A stretch of DNA of 64,000 nucleotides. Source: Tateyamaria omphalii (GTDB lineage: Bacteria; Pseudomonadota; Alphaproteobacteria; Rhodobacterales; Rhodobacteraceae). The stretch covers positions 62,001 to 126,000 of the forward strand of contig NZ_JAHVHT010000005.1 of NCBI RefSeq assembly GCF_019802125.1. The letters are read 5' to 3'. Shown here piece after piece: positions 53,667 to 62,556 of the stretch. Made by a program: the position numbers and the translations under genes. Numbering within the stretch: the stretch's first letter is position 1; each line of letters opens with the position of its first letter. Below the pieces are notes generated by a model. It made no database searches. It saw nothing but the letters and a program-made list of their open reading frames with translations, and was not told the origin of the DNA.

Positions 53667-54853
53667 GCGGGTGGCCTTTCCCACATAGCGGTGGATTGTG
53701 GCGTAAACGCACGGTTGAGGATCAGCGCTGCCGCGCCGAAGGTCGCCGTCATACGCCCGCTGGTGCCGCATTGCAGACGGGGATGAATGGCGTCCGGTCG
53801 GTTGGACACAGACAGTTCCGGCAAAGGCGTGTTGTTTGCAAGATGGTCCAGGATTGATGCAGGCATGGCGCCACCCAAGATAACCGTCTGTGGATCAAAC
53901 AGGTTTTCGATCACCCCCACGGCTTGCCCGAGAGCGTCGCAAGCTGTCTCGAGCCAGCGCATAAGGGCTGGGTCCTTTGCCTTGCAAAGACGATCAAGCG
54001 CCTCGATATCGAGCGGCCCGTTTGCCGCCAACGCGGATTGGATTGAGACACGGCTCACAACCTGTTCGAGCGGTTTCCGTTCCGCATCGGCCATCACCGG
54101 CAGATGTCCGATTTCACCCGCGTTCCCGAATGCGCCATCCACGAGTTGGCAACGATGCACCAAACCGAGGCCAAGGCCTGCCCCAAAGTAAAGAAAGGCG
54201 TAGTCCGTCAAACCTTGTGCCACGCTAAACCGTTCAGCCATAGCTGCGGCATTTGCGTCATTCGAAACGATCACAGGCCTGCCAATCTCCTGACTGAATA
54301 GCCCGGCCACATCCACCGTCTGCCAACCGGGCAAGTCGGATGCCTGACCGGAAAGGCCAGTTGTACCGAACGGGCCGGGCATCACGATCCCTGCACCCAA
54401 CAGCCGTTCGTTGGTAAACCCGCATTCCTTCAACATCCAATCGCGCAACTTCAGAACCGCCACCGTAACTCGCGACGGCGAGAGATCGTCCAGAACCTGT
54501 CGCCGTGTCGCTCGTGGCTTGCCACTAAGGTCAACGAGGGATGTCAGCAAAACATCAGGGCGGATTTCCACCCCAAGCGCAACGCCACCTTCCGGGTTCA
54601 CACCATATTGAACTGCGGGCAGGCCGCGGCCCGCACTTTGAGCACCACGCTCGATCAGGAGCCCCTCGACCTCCAACTCGGCGATGATGTTACTGACGGC
54701 CTGCGTTGAAAGACCAAGCGACCGCGCTACAGCTGCGCGCCCCATCTGGCCGGCGCTGTTGATCAGACCCAGAACAGCCTTTCGATTACGCACCCGTGAG
54801 CGGTCAGGATTCGTGCCGGGGCGAACGTCGAACAAGAGATCGGATCTGCTCAT
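53663..54853 (-). CDS. ROK family transcriptional regulator
   Basis: A 396-residue protein with N-terminal winged helix (about 25-85: KAVLGLINSAGQMGRAAVARSLGLSTQAVSNIIAELEVEGLL) and a ROK sugar-kinase-like domain (VALGVEIRPD, GAGIVMPGPFG, VSNDANAAAMAE, LYFGAGLGLGLV, AGEIGHLPV). The usual zinc motif CxCGxxGC after the GEIGH motif is missing, replaced by KPLEQVVS, which is unusual for ROK repressors. It is divergent from the sugar ABC operon and probably represses it until an amino sugar or its phosphate binds. Confidence 0.87.
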   Translation of the reverse strand: MSRSDLLFDVRPGTNPDRSRVRNRKAVLGLINSAGQMGRAAVARSLGLSTQAVSNIIAELEVEGLLIERGAQSAGRGLPAVQYGVNPEGGVALGVEIRPDVLLTSLVDLSGKPRATRRQVLDDLSPSRVTVAVLKLRDWMLKECGFTNERLLGAGIVMPGPFGTTGLSGQASDLPGWQTVDVAGLFSQEIGRPVIVSNDANAAAMAERFSVAQGLTDYAFLYFGAGLGLGLVHRCQLVDGAFGNAGEIGHLPVMADAERKPLEQVVSRVSIQSALAANGPLDIEALDRLCKAKDPALMRWLETACDALGQAVGVIENLFDPQTVILGGAMPASILDHLANNTPLPELSVSNRPDAIHPRLQCGTSGRMTATFGAAALILNRAFTPQSTAMWERPPA

Positions 54854-54862
54854 GGTTTGGCT

Positions 54863-54919
54863 TTAACTCAAGCAGCCCGATAACTCAACTAACTTGAATA
54901 TTAAACTTGCTTGGCTTAA
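54863..54919. promoter_or_regulatory. Nested dyad, candidate ROK operator
   Basis: TTAACTCAAGCA (54863-54874) is mirrored by TGCTTGGCTTAA (54908-54919) with 10 of 12 positions matching. An inner TCAA/TTGA dyad (54885-54897) has exactly the same centre at 54891. The sites lie in the gap between the ROK gene and the divergent binding-protein gene, where the regulator would control both promoters. Confidence 0.5.
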
Positions 54920-54974
54920 TCCTAAGAGGAATCGGCGGCGAACAATCGGCGCCTTCCAATAGGAGAGGTTGTTC

Positions 54975-56228
54975 ATGACACGTTATTTGAAGGGCATGGC
55001 TCTGGCCGGGATGAGCAGCGCCATGGCGCTCGTGGGCTCAGCTGCATCGGCGGTCGAGATTGAGTACTGGCAATACTTCTTTGACGCCCGCGTGACGGCA
55101 ATGGAGCAATTGATCGAGAATTTCGAGGCCGCAAATCCGGATATCACGGTCAAGATGACCCATTTCCCATATGCCGACTACAGGACCAAGGTTGCCGCCG
55201 CGATCCCGGCTGGTGAAGGTCCGGATGTCGTGCAGTTGTTCTACGGTTGGCTCAATGACTATGTTGCCGCCGACCTGATCCAACCTCTTCCGGCAGAAAC
55301 ATTCCCGGCATCGCAAATCGACGAAGACTTCTTTCCCATGGTGCAAGCGATGAAAGATGGGGATCAGTACTGGGCGTTGCCAACCGCGGTACGATCCCTT
55401 GCGCTGTTCTACAATGAACGCTTGTTGGACGAGGCGGGCGTGGAGCCGCCTACAACCTTTGATGAAATGATGACTGCCGCCAAGGCGATGACGAAACGTG
55501 ATGGTGCAGGCAACATCACACAAGTCGGCATGACCGCCGGTATGACGGCACAAGATCACCATTGGTGGCGCGAAGGATTGATCCGCCAATTTGGTGGAGA
55601 GCCGTATCTGGATGACTACCAGACGGTCAATTACAACAGTGATGCTGGCCTGCAGGCATTGGAATTCTATGCAAGCCTCTTCAGCGGCGACGATGCGGTA
55701 TCTGCCATCGGGTTCATGGATGAACCGCAGGCTGCTTTCAAAGCCGGCCGCGCCGGTTTCCACATAGATGGCTCATTCCGCATCGGATCGCTCGACAAGA
55801 CGCGCGGCCTGAAATGGGGTGTTACCGAACTTCCCGCAACGGCAGAGGGTGCACGATCGAACTATTCCTCTTACTGGGTGAACGCGATCACAACCAAGGC
55901 AGAAGGTGAGAAATACGATGCCGCGGTGAAGTTCATGGAGTATGTCACCTCTGACGAAGCAATGCAGATCTGGCTTGATGTCGTGGGCGAATTGCCTGCC
56001 AAACCATCAGTAGGTCTGACCGAAGCAAACGCCAACAACGAAACCTATGGACCGTTCATTCGTGGTCTGGCCTACGCAAACACCACGAAATTTGCGAACG
56101 AAAGTGGTCAGCGGCAGTTGATGGTCGAAATGGTTGAACGCATGACGCTGGAGGGAATGAGCGCCGCCGACAGCCTAGCCATCGCGGCGGAGGCTGAACA
56201 AAAGATCCTCGACGACTACTACAAGTGA
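54975..56228 (+). CDS. Sugar ABC transporter substrate-binding protein (CUT1 type)
   Basis: About 417 residues. Signal peptide ends near AASAVE. Family 1 extracellular binding protein: EYWQYFFDARVTAMEQLIENFEAANPDITVKM, GEGPDVVQLFYGW, and WALPTAVRSLALFYNERLLDEAGVEPP. AGGAGAGG lies 6 bp before ATG-54975. It captures the substrate in the periplasm for the two permeases downstream. CUT1 proteins carry di/oligosaccharides, glycosides or glycerol phosphates. Substrate is unknown here, but downstream enzymes point to a nitrogen-containing sugar. Confidence 0.9.
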   Translation: MTRYLKGMALAGMSSAMALVGSAASAVEIEYWQYFFDARVTAMEQLIENFEAANPDITVKMTHFPYADYRTKVAAAIPAGEGPDVVQLFYGWLNDYVAADLIQPLPAETFPASQIDEDFFPMVQAMKDGDQYWALPTAVRSLALFYNERLLDEAGVEPPTTFDEMMTAAKAMTKRDGAGNITQVGMTAGMTAQDHHWWREGLIRQFGGEPYLDDYQTVNYNSDAGLQALEFYASLFSGDDAVSAIGFMDEPQAAFKAGRAGFHIDGSFRIGSLDKTRGLKWGVTELPATAEGARSNYSSYWVNAITTKAEGEKYDAAVKFMEYVTSDEAMQIWLDVVGELPAKPSVGLTEANANNETYGPFIRGLAYANTTKFANESGQRQLMVEMVERMTLEGMSAADSLAIAAEAEQKILDDYYK

Positions 56229-56242
56229 TCGTCGTCTCCCCG

Positions 56243-56279
56243 GCAGGCCGCCTGTTTCCTGATCCAAGGGGCGGCCTGC
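56243..56279 (+). promoter_or_regulatory. Intergenic stem-loop after the binding-protein gene
   Basis: GCAGGCCGCC pairs perfectly with GGCGGCCTGC (10 bp, 17-base loop) between the binding-protein stop and the first permease. A short pyrimidine run follows. Such hairpins usually block 3' exonucleases or partly terminate transcription, so that far more binding protein than permease is made. Confidence 0.6.
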
Positions 56280-56301
56280 TACCTTTTCCATGGGGATTGT
56301 G

Positions 56302-57195
56302 ATGCAGTTCTACTCCAACCTCTCGATCAAGCAGAAACAGATCGTCTGGGCCTGGGGCTTTTTGGCGCTACCGGTTCTGTTTTACGGGATCATCCGGTTC
56401 TATCCGACCGGGACGGCTTTTGTGATCTCCTTTCAAGAGTGGAACCTGCTCGGCGACCGCACGTGGATCGGCTGGGAAAACTACATCGAATTGTGGAACG
56501 ACCCGGTGTTCTGGAAGGTGTTCGTGAACACGTTCGAATACCTGCTGATCGGCACACCGCTGTCGCTGGTTGTCAGTTTCATCATCGCCTACCACCTCGA
56601 CAAGCTGCGCTTCATGCATGGCTTTCTTCGGATGCTCTACTTCCTGCCGTTCATGACATCGGCGGTGGCCATGGCGTGGGTCTGGCGATGGTTCTATCAG
56701 GACGTTCCAATCGGGCTGTTCAATAACCTGCTTGCCGCAATCGGCATCCCGCAGATCGCGTTTCTGAACTCCACGACCAATGCACTGCCCGCGGTGTTGG
56801 CACCGGCAGTCTGGGCCGGGCTTGGCTTTCAGGTCATCATCTTCATGGCCGGTCTGCGCGCCATCCCGCAAAGCTACTACGAAGCGGCCAAGATCGATGG
56901 GGTGGGATGGTGGACGGTCCTGACCCAGATCACGATCCCTCTGTTGCGCCCCACTATCGTGTTCATCGTGGTGTTTTCCTCCATCGGGTTCCTGCGCATC
57001 TTCGACCATGTATTCAACATGACCACGAACAACCCGGGCGGGCCGCTCAACTCGACCAAGCCGCTGGTTCTGATGATCTATGACATCGCATTCAACGGCT
57101 TCAACATGGGCTATGCAGCAGCGCAGACAGTTGTTCTGTTCCTGATCCTCCTGCTGGTGTCACTCGCGCAGCTTTGGCTTTTGCGGAGCGATTGA
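56302..57195 (+). CDS. Sugar ABC transporter permease (UgpA/MalF type)
   Basis: About 297 residues with six membrane segments and the EAA loop YYEAAKIDGVGWWTVLTQITIPLLRP. The start is placed at ATG-56302, with GGGGA 5 bp upstream, rather than 56290. Partner of the next permease, which begins 2 bp after its stop. Confidence 0.88.
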   Translation: MQFYSNLSIKQKQIVWAWGFLALPVLFYGIIRFYPTGTAFVISFQEWNLLGDRTWIGWENYIELWNDPVFWKVFVNTFEYLLIGTPLSLVVSFIIAYHLDKLRFMHGFLRMLYFLPFMTSAVAMAWVWRWFYQDVPIGLFNNLLAAIGIPQIAFLNSTTNALPAVLAPAVWAGLGFQVIIFMAGLRAIPQSYYEAAKIDGVGWWTVLTQITIPLLRPTIVFIVVFSSIGFLRIFDHVFNMTTNNPGGPLNSTKPLVLMIYDIAFNGFNMGYAAAQTVVLFLILLLVSLAQLWLLRSD

Positions 57196-57197
57196 GC

Positions 57198-58070
57198 ATG
57201 ACTGCAACCGACATCCGCGCTTCCTCTGCCACGCTCGACCGCTCGGCCATCGTGAAGCCGCGCAATATGGGGCAGATTGTCCGCTGGCTGTTGCTGTTTT
57301 TGGGCGGGATCCTGATGGTCATGCCCATCGCCTACATGATCTCGACCTCACTGAAGTGGCCGCACGAGGTCTACAACGTCAATCTCATCCCCGAAGAACC
57401 AACCATCGAGAACTATACCTACGTTCTGGAAGACGGACGGTTTTACTGGTGGTTCGTCAATTCAATCATCATTGCCACGATCACGACCATCTCGAACCTG
57501 CTGTTTGACAGTCTTGTCGGCTACACGCTATGCAAGTTCCGGTTCCCCGGGCGCCAGATCGTGTTCATCGCGATCCTTTCCACCCTGATGATCCCGACCG
57601 AAATGCTGGTCATCCCGTGGTACCTGATGAGCCAGAGTATGGGGTGGCTCGACAGTTATTGGGGCATCATGTTCCCGGGCCTCATGACGGCGTTCGGTAC
57701 ATTCCTGATGAAGCAGTTCTTTGAAAGCGTTCCGGATGACTTCATTGAAGCGGCGCGCATCGACGGGCTGAACGAGCTGCAGATCTGGTGGACGGTCGCC
57801 ATGCCGCTTGTCAAACCGGCGCTCGCAGCCCTTGCGATCTTTGTCTTCCTCGGCAACTGGACTGCGTTCCTGTGGCCCCTGATCGTCACGAACTCGGTCG
57901 AGATGTATACAATTCCCGTGGGGCTCTCCGGCTTCGGGGACGAGGCTGACGTGGCCTGGGAGTTGATCATGACCGGCGCTGCCATCTCGACCATCCCGAC
58001 GCTTGTCGTTTTCCTGATCTTCCAACGCTTCATCATTCGTGGAGTGGTCATGGCAGGGTTGAAGGGGTGA
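57198..58070 (+). CDS. Sugar ABC transporter permease (UgpE/MalG type)
   Basis: About 290 residues, six membrane segments, with the EAA loop FIEAARIDGLNELQIWWTVAMPLVKP. GGAG 9 bp before ATG-57198 supports this start; the frame open to 57174 overlaps the previous gene. It completes the import channel and is followed 4 bp later by the lyase gene, showing that transport and metabolism share a transcript. Confidence 0.88.
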   Translation: MTATDIRASSATLDRSAIVKPRNMGQIVRWLLLFLGGILMVMPIAYMISTSLKWPHEVYNVNLIPEEPTIENYTYVLEDGRFYWWFVNSIIIATITTISNLLFDSLVGYTLCKFRFPGRQIVFIAILSTLMIPTEMLVIPWYLMSQSMGWLDSYWGIMFPGLMTAFGTFLMKQFFESVPDDFIEAARIDGLNELQIWWTVAMPLVKPALAALAIFVFLGNWTAFLWPLIVTNSVEMYTIPVGLSGFGDEADVAWELIMTGAAISTIPTLVVFLIFQRFIIRGVVMAGLKG

Positions 58071-58074
58071 TGCC

Positions 58075-59589
58075 ATGCCAGAGAACGGCAAAGGGCCCGA
58101 TGCAATGACCGACCAGACCACATTCCCCGATCCCGTCTATCGCGAAACGGTGCTCGCGCCGCTGTTCGAAGGGGTCAAGACGCACTTCGCCGACGGCATG
58201 GCCCAGATCAACCGCGCCCATCTGGTGATGCTGGCCGAAACGGGCATTCTTTCCGCTGGTGACGCGCGCGCATTGGCGCGAGCGGTGAAGGAGATCGAGG
58301 ATGAGACGGATATCTCATCCCTCACCTACACAGGCGAGCACGAGGACTATTTCTTTGTGGTCGAGGCAGCGCTGCGCGCCAAGCTAGGCGATCTTGGTGG
58401 CGCCCTGCACACGGCGCGGTCACGCAACGATATGGACCACACGCTGTTCAAACTTGCGCTGCGCACGAGGGCGCATGCCATGCTGCGGCTGCTGTCGGAC
58501 CTGACCCAAGGCCTGCTGGATAAGGCAGACGCCGAGAAAGAGACGCTGATCGTTGCCTATACCCACGGCCAGCCAGCGCAGCCAACCACCTTCGGACACT
58601 ATCTCTCTGCAGTGATCGAGGTCCTGCTGCGCGACATGGCGCGGCTTGATGCAGCGGCGGACGGTTTGGAACACTGCCCGATGGGTGCAGCGGCGATCAC
58701 CACCAGCGGTTTCCCGATCGACCGTGACCGAATGGCAGAATTGCTGGGCTTTGAGGCGCCGCTTCTCAACGCCTATGGCTGCATCGCGTCCGTCGACTAT
58801 GTAACGGGGCTCTATTCCGCGCTGAAGTTACCCTTCATCCACCTTGGGCGTGTCGTGCAGGACATGGGCGTCTGGGCATCGTTCGAGGTGGGGCAGCTCT
58901 ATGTCCCGAACGCCCTTGTCCAGATCTCCTCCATCATGCCGCAAAAGCGTAACCCGGTACCCATCGAACACATGCGGCACCTTGCCAGCGTCACGGCAGG
59001 GCGGTGCGACATGGTTGTGAACACGATGCACAACACGCCGTTCACGGATATGAACGACAGCGAAGGCGAGGTGCAGCAAGCCGGCTTTGCAGCTTTTGAC
59101 AGCGGTGGCCGGATGCTGCGCCTGCTTCGAGCCTTCCTGCCAGTATGCCGGATCAATGACAGCAACGTGGCCCGAAACACCGACGCGGCCTGTATCACCA
59201 TCACCGAGGTGGCCGACACGCTGGTTCGAGAGGAGGGCCTGTCATTCCGCCAAGCGCACGAGATCGCCGCGGCGACAGCCCGCAACGTGATTGAGGCAGG
59301 TGAGCCCTTGGGAACCGGTTTCACCAGTTTCGCGGCTGCGTTTCAGGCTGAAACCGGTCGCGCGACATCATTGTCAGAAACACGGTTTCAAACGGTCACG
59401 TCAGCCCGACATTTCGTTGCGGTGCGCAACCGCCCAGGCGGACCGGCACCCGCCGCACTGGACGCAGCAATTGCAACCTACGAAGTGGAATTGGGCCGTC
59501 TGATCGAAAGTACCCGTACGCGCGCAGACCGACACGCTGCGGCCAGCACCACGCTGGCCCGCAGCTTTGCAGCCTTGTTGGAGACCTGA
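58075..59589 (+). CDS. Argininosuccinate-lyase-like C-N lyase (fumarase/aspartase superfamily)
   Basis: A 504-residue lyase with LHTARSRNDMDHT, YTHGQPAQPTTFGHYL and the signature ISSIMPQKRNP carrying the catalytic serine (about residues 285-286). Superfamily members eliminate fumarate from N-substituted aspartates. It differs from housekeeping ArgH in SRNDM (usually SRNDQ) and HGQPAQPTTFGH (usually HLQRAQPI..), as in catabolic members of the family. Set between CUT1 permeases and the ATPase, it probably acts on the imported compound, releasing fumarate and an amine. Urea-cycle ArgH is the alternative, but the location argues against it. AAGGGG supports the start. Confidence 0.85.
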   Translation: MPENGKGPDAMTDQTTFPDPVYRETVLAPLFEGVKTHFADGMAQINRAHLVMLAETGILSAGDARALARAVKEIEDETDISSLTYTGEHEDYFFVVEAALRAKLGDLGGALHTARSRNDMDHTLFKLALRTRAHAMLRLLSDLTQGLLDKADAEKETLIVAYTHGQPAQPTTFGHYLSAVIEVLLRDMARLDAAADGLEHCPMGAAAITTSGFPIDRDRMAELLGFEAPLLNAYGCIASVDYVTGLYSALKLPFIHLGRVVQDMGVWASFEVGQLYVPNALVQISSIMPQKRNPVPIEHMRHLASVTAGRCDMVVNTMHNTPFTDMNDSEGEVQQAGFAAFDSGGRMLRLLRAFLPVCRINDSNVARNTDAACITITEVADTLVREEGLSFRQAHEIAAATARNVIEAGEPLGTGFTSFAAAFQAETGRATSLSETRFQTVTSARHFVAVRNRPGGPAPAALDAAIATYEVELGRLIESTRTRADRHAAASTTLARSFAALLET

Positions 59590-59592
59590 TCC

Positions 59593-60651
59593 ATGGCCAA
59601 TCTGTCTCTACGCACACTCACCAAATCCTATGGCCAGACCGAGGTGTTGCACGGCATCGATCTGGACGTCGCGGATGGCGAATTCGTGGTCTTCGTCGGC
59701 CCGTCGGGCTGCGGGAAATCCACCACCTTGCGCATGATTGCCGGGCTGGAAGAGGTGACATCCGGCGAAGTCGTGATCGGTGACCGCGTGGTCAACCACC
59801 TTGAGCCCAAGGAACGCGACATCGCAATGGTGTTCCAGAACTATGCGATCTATCCCCACATGTCCGTGAAAAAGAACATCGCCTTTGGTTTGCGATCTTC
59901 CAAGATGTCCAAGTCTGACAAGGAAGCGCGGATTACCGAGGTCGCCGGTATCCTCGACATGACCCATCTGCTGGACCGCAAACCGGCTCAATTGTCAGGT
60001 GGCCAGCGGCAGCGGGTGGCCATCGGACGAGCCATGGTCCGCAACCCCGCCGTATTTCTGTTCGATGAACCGCTGTCAAACCTCGACGCCCAGTTACGCA
60101 CTCAAATGCGGCTCGAGATCAAAAAGCTGCACCAGCGCGTCGGCAACACAATTATCTTTGTCACCCATGACCAGGTCGAAGCGATGACCATGGCCGACCG
60201 GATCGTGATCATGAAAGATGGTCATATCCAGCAAGTCGGGACCCCGTCTGAAGTGTATCACGCCCCGGCAAACACCTTTGTTGCACAATTCATCGGCGCC
60301 CCTTCGATGAACATGCTCGCCGGTACGTTGACCAAGGATGGCGTGGTGCTGGCATCAGGACAGACAATTGCGACGCAACACGCCAATGGTACCGCACGCT
60401 CAATCCTCTTGGGGGTGCGCCCCGACGATCTGACGTTGGAAGGCGCCGGACAGGCCATTGTCACTGGGCATGTCGCTGTACGCGAGCCGTTAGGGGCGGA
60501 AACGCTGATCTACGTCAAAACCGACGCAGGGGAAATCATTGCCAAGGCCGACGGACGCACCCCGCCCGAGGTGGGTGCAGAGGTGACACTGTCAGCGGAT
60601 GGGACAAATCTGCATGTCTTTGATGCAGACAGCGGGGCGGTGTTGAGGTGA
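59593..60651 (+). CDS. Sugar ABC transporter ATPase (UgpC/MalK type)
   Basis: A 352-residue MalK-like ATPase: Walker A GPSGCGKST, signature LSGGQRQRV, Walker B VFLFDEPLSNLD, THDQVEAMTMADRI, then a C-terminal TOBE domain (about 240-352). It energises the CUT1 importer encoded at 54975-58070. It starts 3 bp after the lyase stop, and its end overlaps the kinase start (GTGA). Confidence 0.9.
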   Translation: MANLSLRTLTKSYGQTEVLHGIDLDVADGEFVVFVGPSGCGKSTTLRMIAGLEEVTSGEVVIGDRVVNHLEPKERDIAMVFQNYAIYPHMSVKKNIAFGLRSSKMSKSDKEARITEVAGILDMTHLLDRKPAQLSGGQRQRVAIGRAMVRNPAVFLFDEPLSNLDAQLRTQMRLEIKKLHQRVGNTIIFVTHDQVEAMTMADRIVIMKDGHIQQVGTPSEVYHAPANTFVAQFIGAPSMNMLAGTLTKDGVVLASGQTIATQHANGTARSILLGVRPDDLTLEGAGQAIVTGHVAVREPLGAETLIYVKTDAGEIIAKADGRTPPEVGAEVTLSADGTNLHVFDADSGAVLR

Positions 60652-61538
60652 GCACGACAGCACCTCCGAGGGTCCTGTGTGTGGGCCGCGTCTACTGCGA
60701 TCTGCTGTTCACTGGTCTTCCGCATCTGCCACGCTTGGGACAGGAAGTTTTCGCCCCGGATCTGAGCATGAGCGCCGGTGGCGGAGCATTCATCACCGCC
60801 GCAGCCGTCAAGGCTGTCGGTGGCTATGGTGGGCTGTGCGCCGTTCTACCTGCCACACCCTTCACGGACATCGTCCTTCGAGACATGGCCGAGGCCGGTA
60901 TTGACTCAAGCCTTTGCGTGACCGCCGCTGCGGACCAGTCGCCACAGATAACGGTGGCGACCGTCTTGGGAGACGATCGTGCATTCCTGACGCATGCGAG
61001 CGGTCCAGTTCTACCGGACACCAATTGGGACGATACATGGCACCATCTGCATATCGGTGAGCTCCGGACACTTGTGGAACACCCCAGACTTGTCGCCCAA
61101 GCCAGGGACAGAAACATGACGGTATCGCTGGATTGTGGATGGGATGATACGCTGATGTTTCGTGGAACAGAGATGTCAGACCTTGTCGCGAGCGTCGACC
61201 TGTTTCTACCCAACGCCTCGGAGTTCGAAACCTTGACCAAAAGCGGTCTAAATAAATGTGCCGCACCTTTGACCGTGATCAAGCAGGGCGCAAGGGGCGC
61301 TCAGGCCGTCACCGCAGATACAAAAGATCACTGCCCGGCACTGCCTGTCGAGGTCGTTGACACGACAGGAGCAGGGGACGCATTCAACGGCGGATTCCTT
61401 GCGACATGGCTGTCCGGTGCCTCCATATCGCAAGCCTTGTCCATGGGCGTCCGCTGCGGAGCTGCCTCGGTCGGGCAGGTGGGCGGAACAGCCGGATTGC
61501 GCAAGATGTCGCAAAACCCGACACAAGCTGCAGAGTGA
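60648..61538 (+). CDS. PfkB-family carbohydrate kinase
   Basis: A 296-residue ribokinase-fold kinase starting at a GTG that overlaps the ATPase stop. N-terminal CVGRVYCDLLFTGLPHLPRLG, and the PfkB signature DTTGAGDAFNGGFLATW with catalytic Asp near 245. It would phosphorylate the imported sugar or the product of the lyase. It resembles FrlD-type kinases of Amadori-compound pathways in size, but specificity cannot be read. The stop overlaps the next start. Confidence 0.87.
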   Translation: MSTTAPPRVLCVGRVYCDLLFTGLPHLPRLGQEVFAPDLSMSAGGGAFITAAAVKAVGGYGGLCAVLPATPFTDIVLRDMAEAGIDSSLCVTAAADQSPQITVATVLGDDRAFLTHASGPVLPDTNWDDTWHHLHIGELRTLVEHPRLVAQARDRNMTVSLDCGWDDTLMFRGTEMSDLVASVDLFLPNASEFETLTKSGLNKCAAPLTVIKQGARGAQAVTADTKDHCPALPVEVVDTTGAGDAFNGGFLATWLSGASISQALSMGVRCGAASVGQVGGTAGLRKMSQNPTQAAE

Positions 61539-62539
61539 TGCACATGTCCCCGACTTACATGCGGCAGGAGATTGATGAGATCCCCGAAGCAGCCCGCCGA
61601 CTTGCCCAGCCTGAAGTGCAAGACGTATTTGTGCGCACCGCCAGCGCTCTGCGGGCGCATGATCCCCGTGCCATTGTAACGATAGCAAGAGGATCATCGG
61701 ACCACGCGGCGACATGTCTGAAATACGCGTTTGAGTTGGTGGCAGGGGTGCCGGTTGCATCGCTTGGTCCATCGGTGGCCACCATCTACGGGGCACAGCT
61801 TCGCTTTGACCGAGTTACAGCGTTCGGGATCAGCCAATCCGGCCAAAGCACAGACCTGGTTCAGATGATGGAATGCGCCGGCGCCGGAGGAGCGCAAACG
61901 GTGACACTCACCAACCAGCCAGACAGTCCCTTGGCTATGACAAGCAGCCATGTCCTCGATGTTCACGCAGGACCCGAACACGCCGTGGCTGCAACCAAGA
62001 GCTATACAAACTCGATTCTGACAGGACTTTGGCTGGCTGCGCATTGGCAGCAAGACCACACTTTGCTTTCCGCCCTGCAAGCGATGCCCGACAGGCTGGA
62101 GACCGCCTCCACCATTGATTTCTCATCCCTGAGCGCGGCACTTGCGGGGCTTGATCGGATCGCAGTGATCAGCCGCGGACCGTCCTTGGGCATTGCATAT
62201 GAAGTTGCGCTAAAAGCGATGGAAGTGTGCACGATCCCGGCCATTGCCTACTCCAATGCCGAAGTCTTGCACGGTCCTTCTGCTGTATTGAAACATGGGT
62301 ATCCCGTCTTGCCGATCTCAGGCGGACCGGCGACCGGGCTTGCAGACACCCTCGCCGTGCTCCGGTCCCAGGGTGCCTTCGTGTTACCAACAGTCTCAGG
62401 TTTGACCGACACACATCCTGCACTTCCAGTCCTGGATGTACTGATCCCGATCTACGGTGCACTTGAAGAAGTGTCCCGACGACGCGGGCTGAACCCGGAC
62501 AAGCCCGCAGGCCTGGCCAAGGTCACAGACACGATCTAG
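61538..62539 (+). CDS. SIS-domain sugar isomerase/deaminase (NagB-II/AgaS-like)
   Basis: About 333 residues with two SIS domains: TIARGSSDHAATCLKYAFEL, FGISQSGQSTDLV, GPEHAVAATKSYTNS in the first, and ISRGPSLGIAYEVALKAMEV, AEVLHGPSAVL in the second. This is the GlmS isomerase module without the amidotransferase half, as in NagB-II glucosamine-6-phosphate deaminase or fructosamine-6-phosphate deglycases (FrlB). It would release ammonia or an amine from a sugar phosphate made by the PfkB kinase. ATG-61538 overlaps the kinase TGA; 61544 is an alternative start. Confidence 0.86.
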   Translation: MHMSPTYMRQEIDEIPEAARRLAQPEVQDVFVRTASALRAHDPRAIVTIARGSSDHAATCLKYAFELVAGVPVASLGPSVATIYGAQLRFDRVTAFGISQSGQSTDLVQMMECAGAGGAQTVTLTNQPDSPLAMTSSHVLDVHAGPEHAVAATKSYTNSILTGLWLAAHWQQDHTLLSALQAMPDRLETASTIDFSSLSAALAGLDRIAVISRGPSLGIAYEVALKAMEVCTIPAIAYSNAEVLHGPSAVLKHGYPVLPISGGPATGLADTLAVLRSQGAFVLPTVSGLTDTHPALPVLDVLIPIYGALEEVSRRRGLNPDKPAGLAKVTDTI

Positions 62540-62556
62540 GCAAGCGAACGAGGGCA

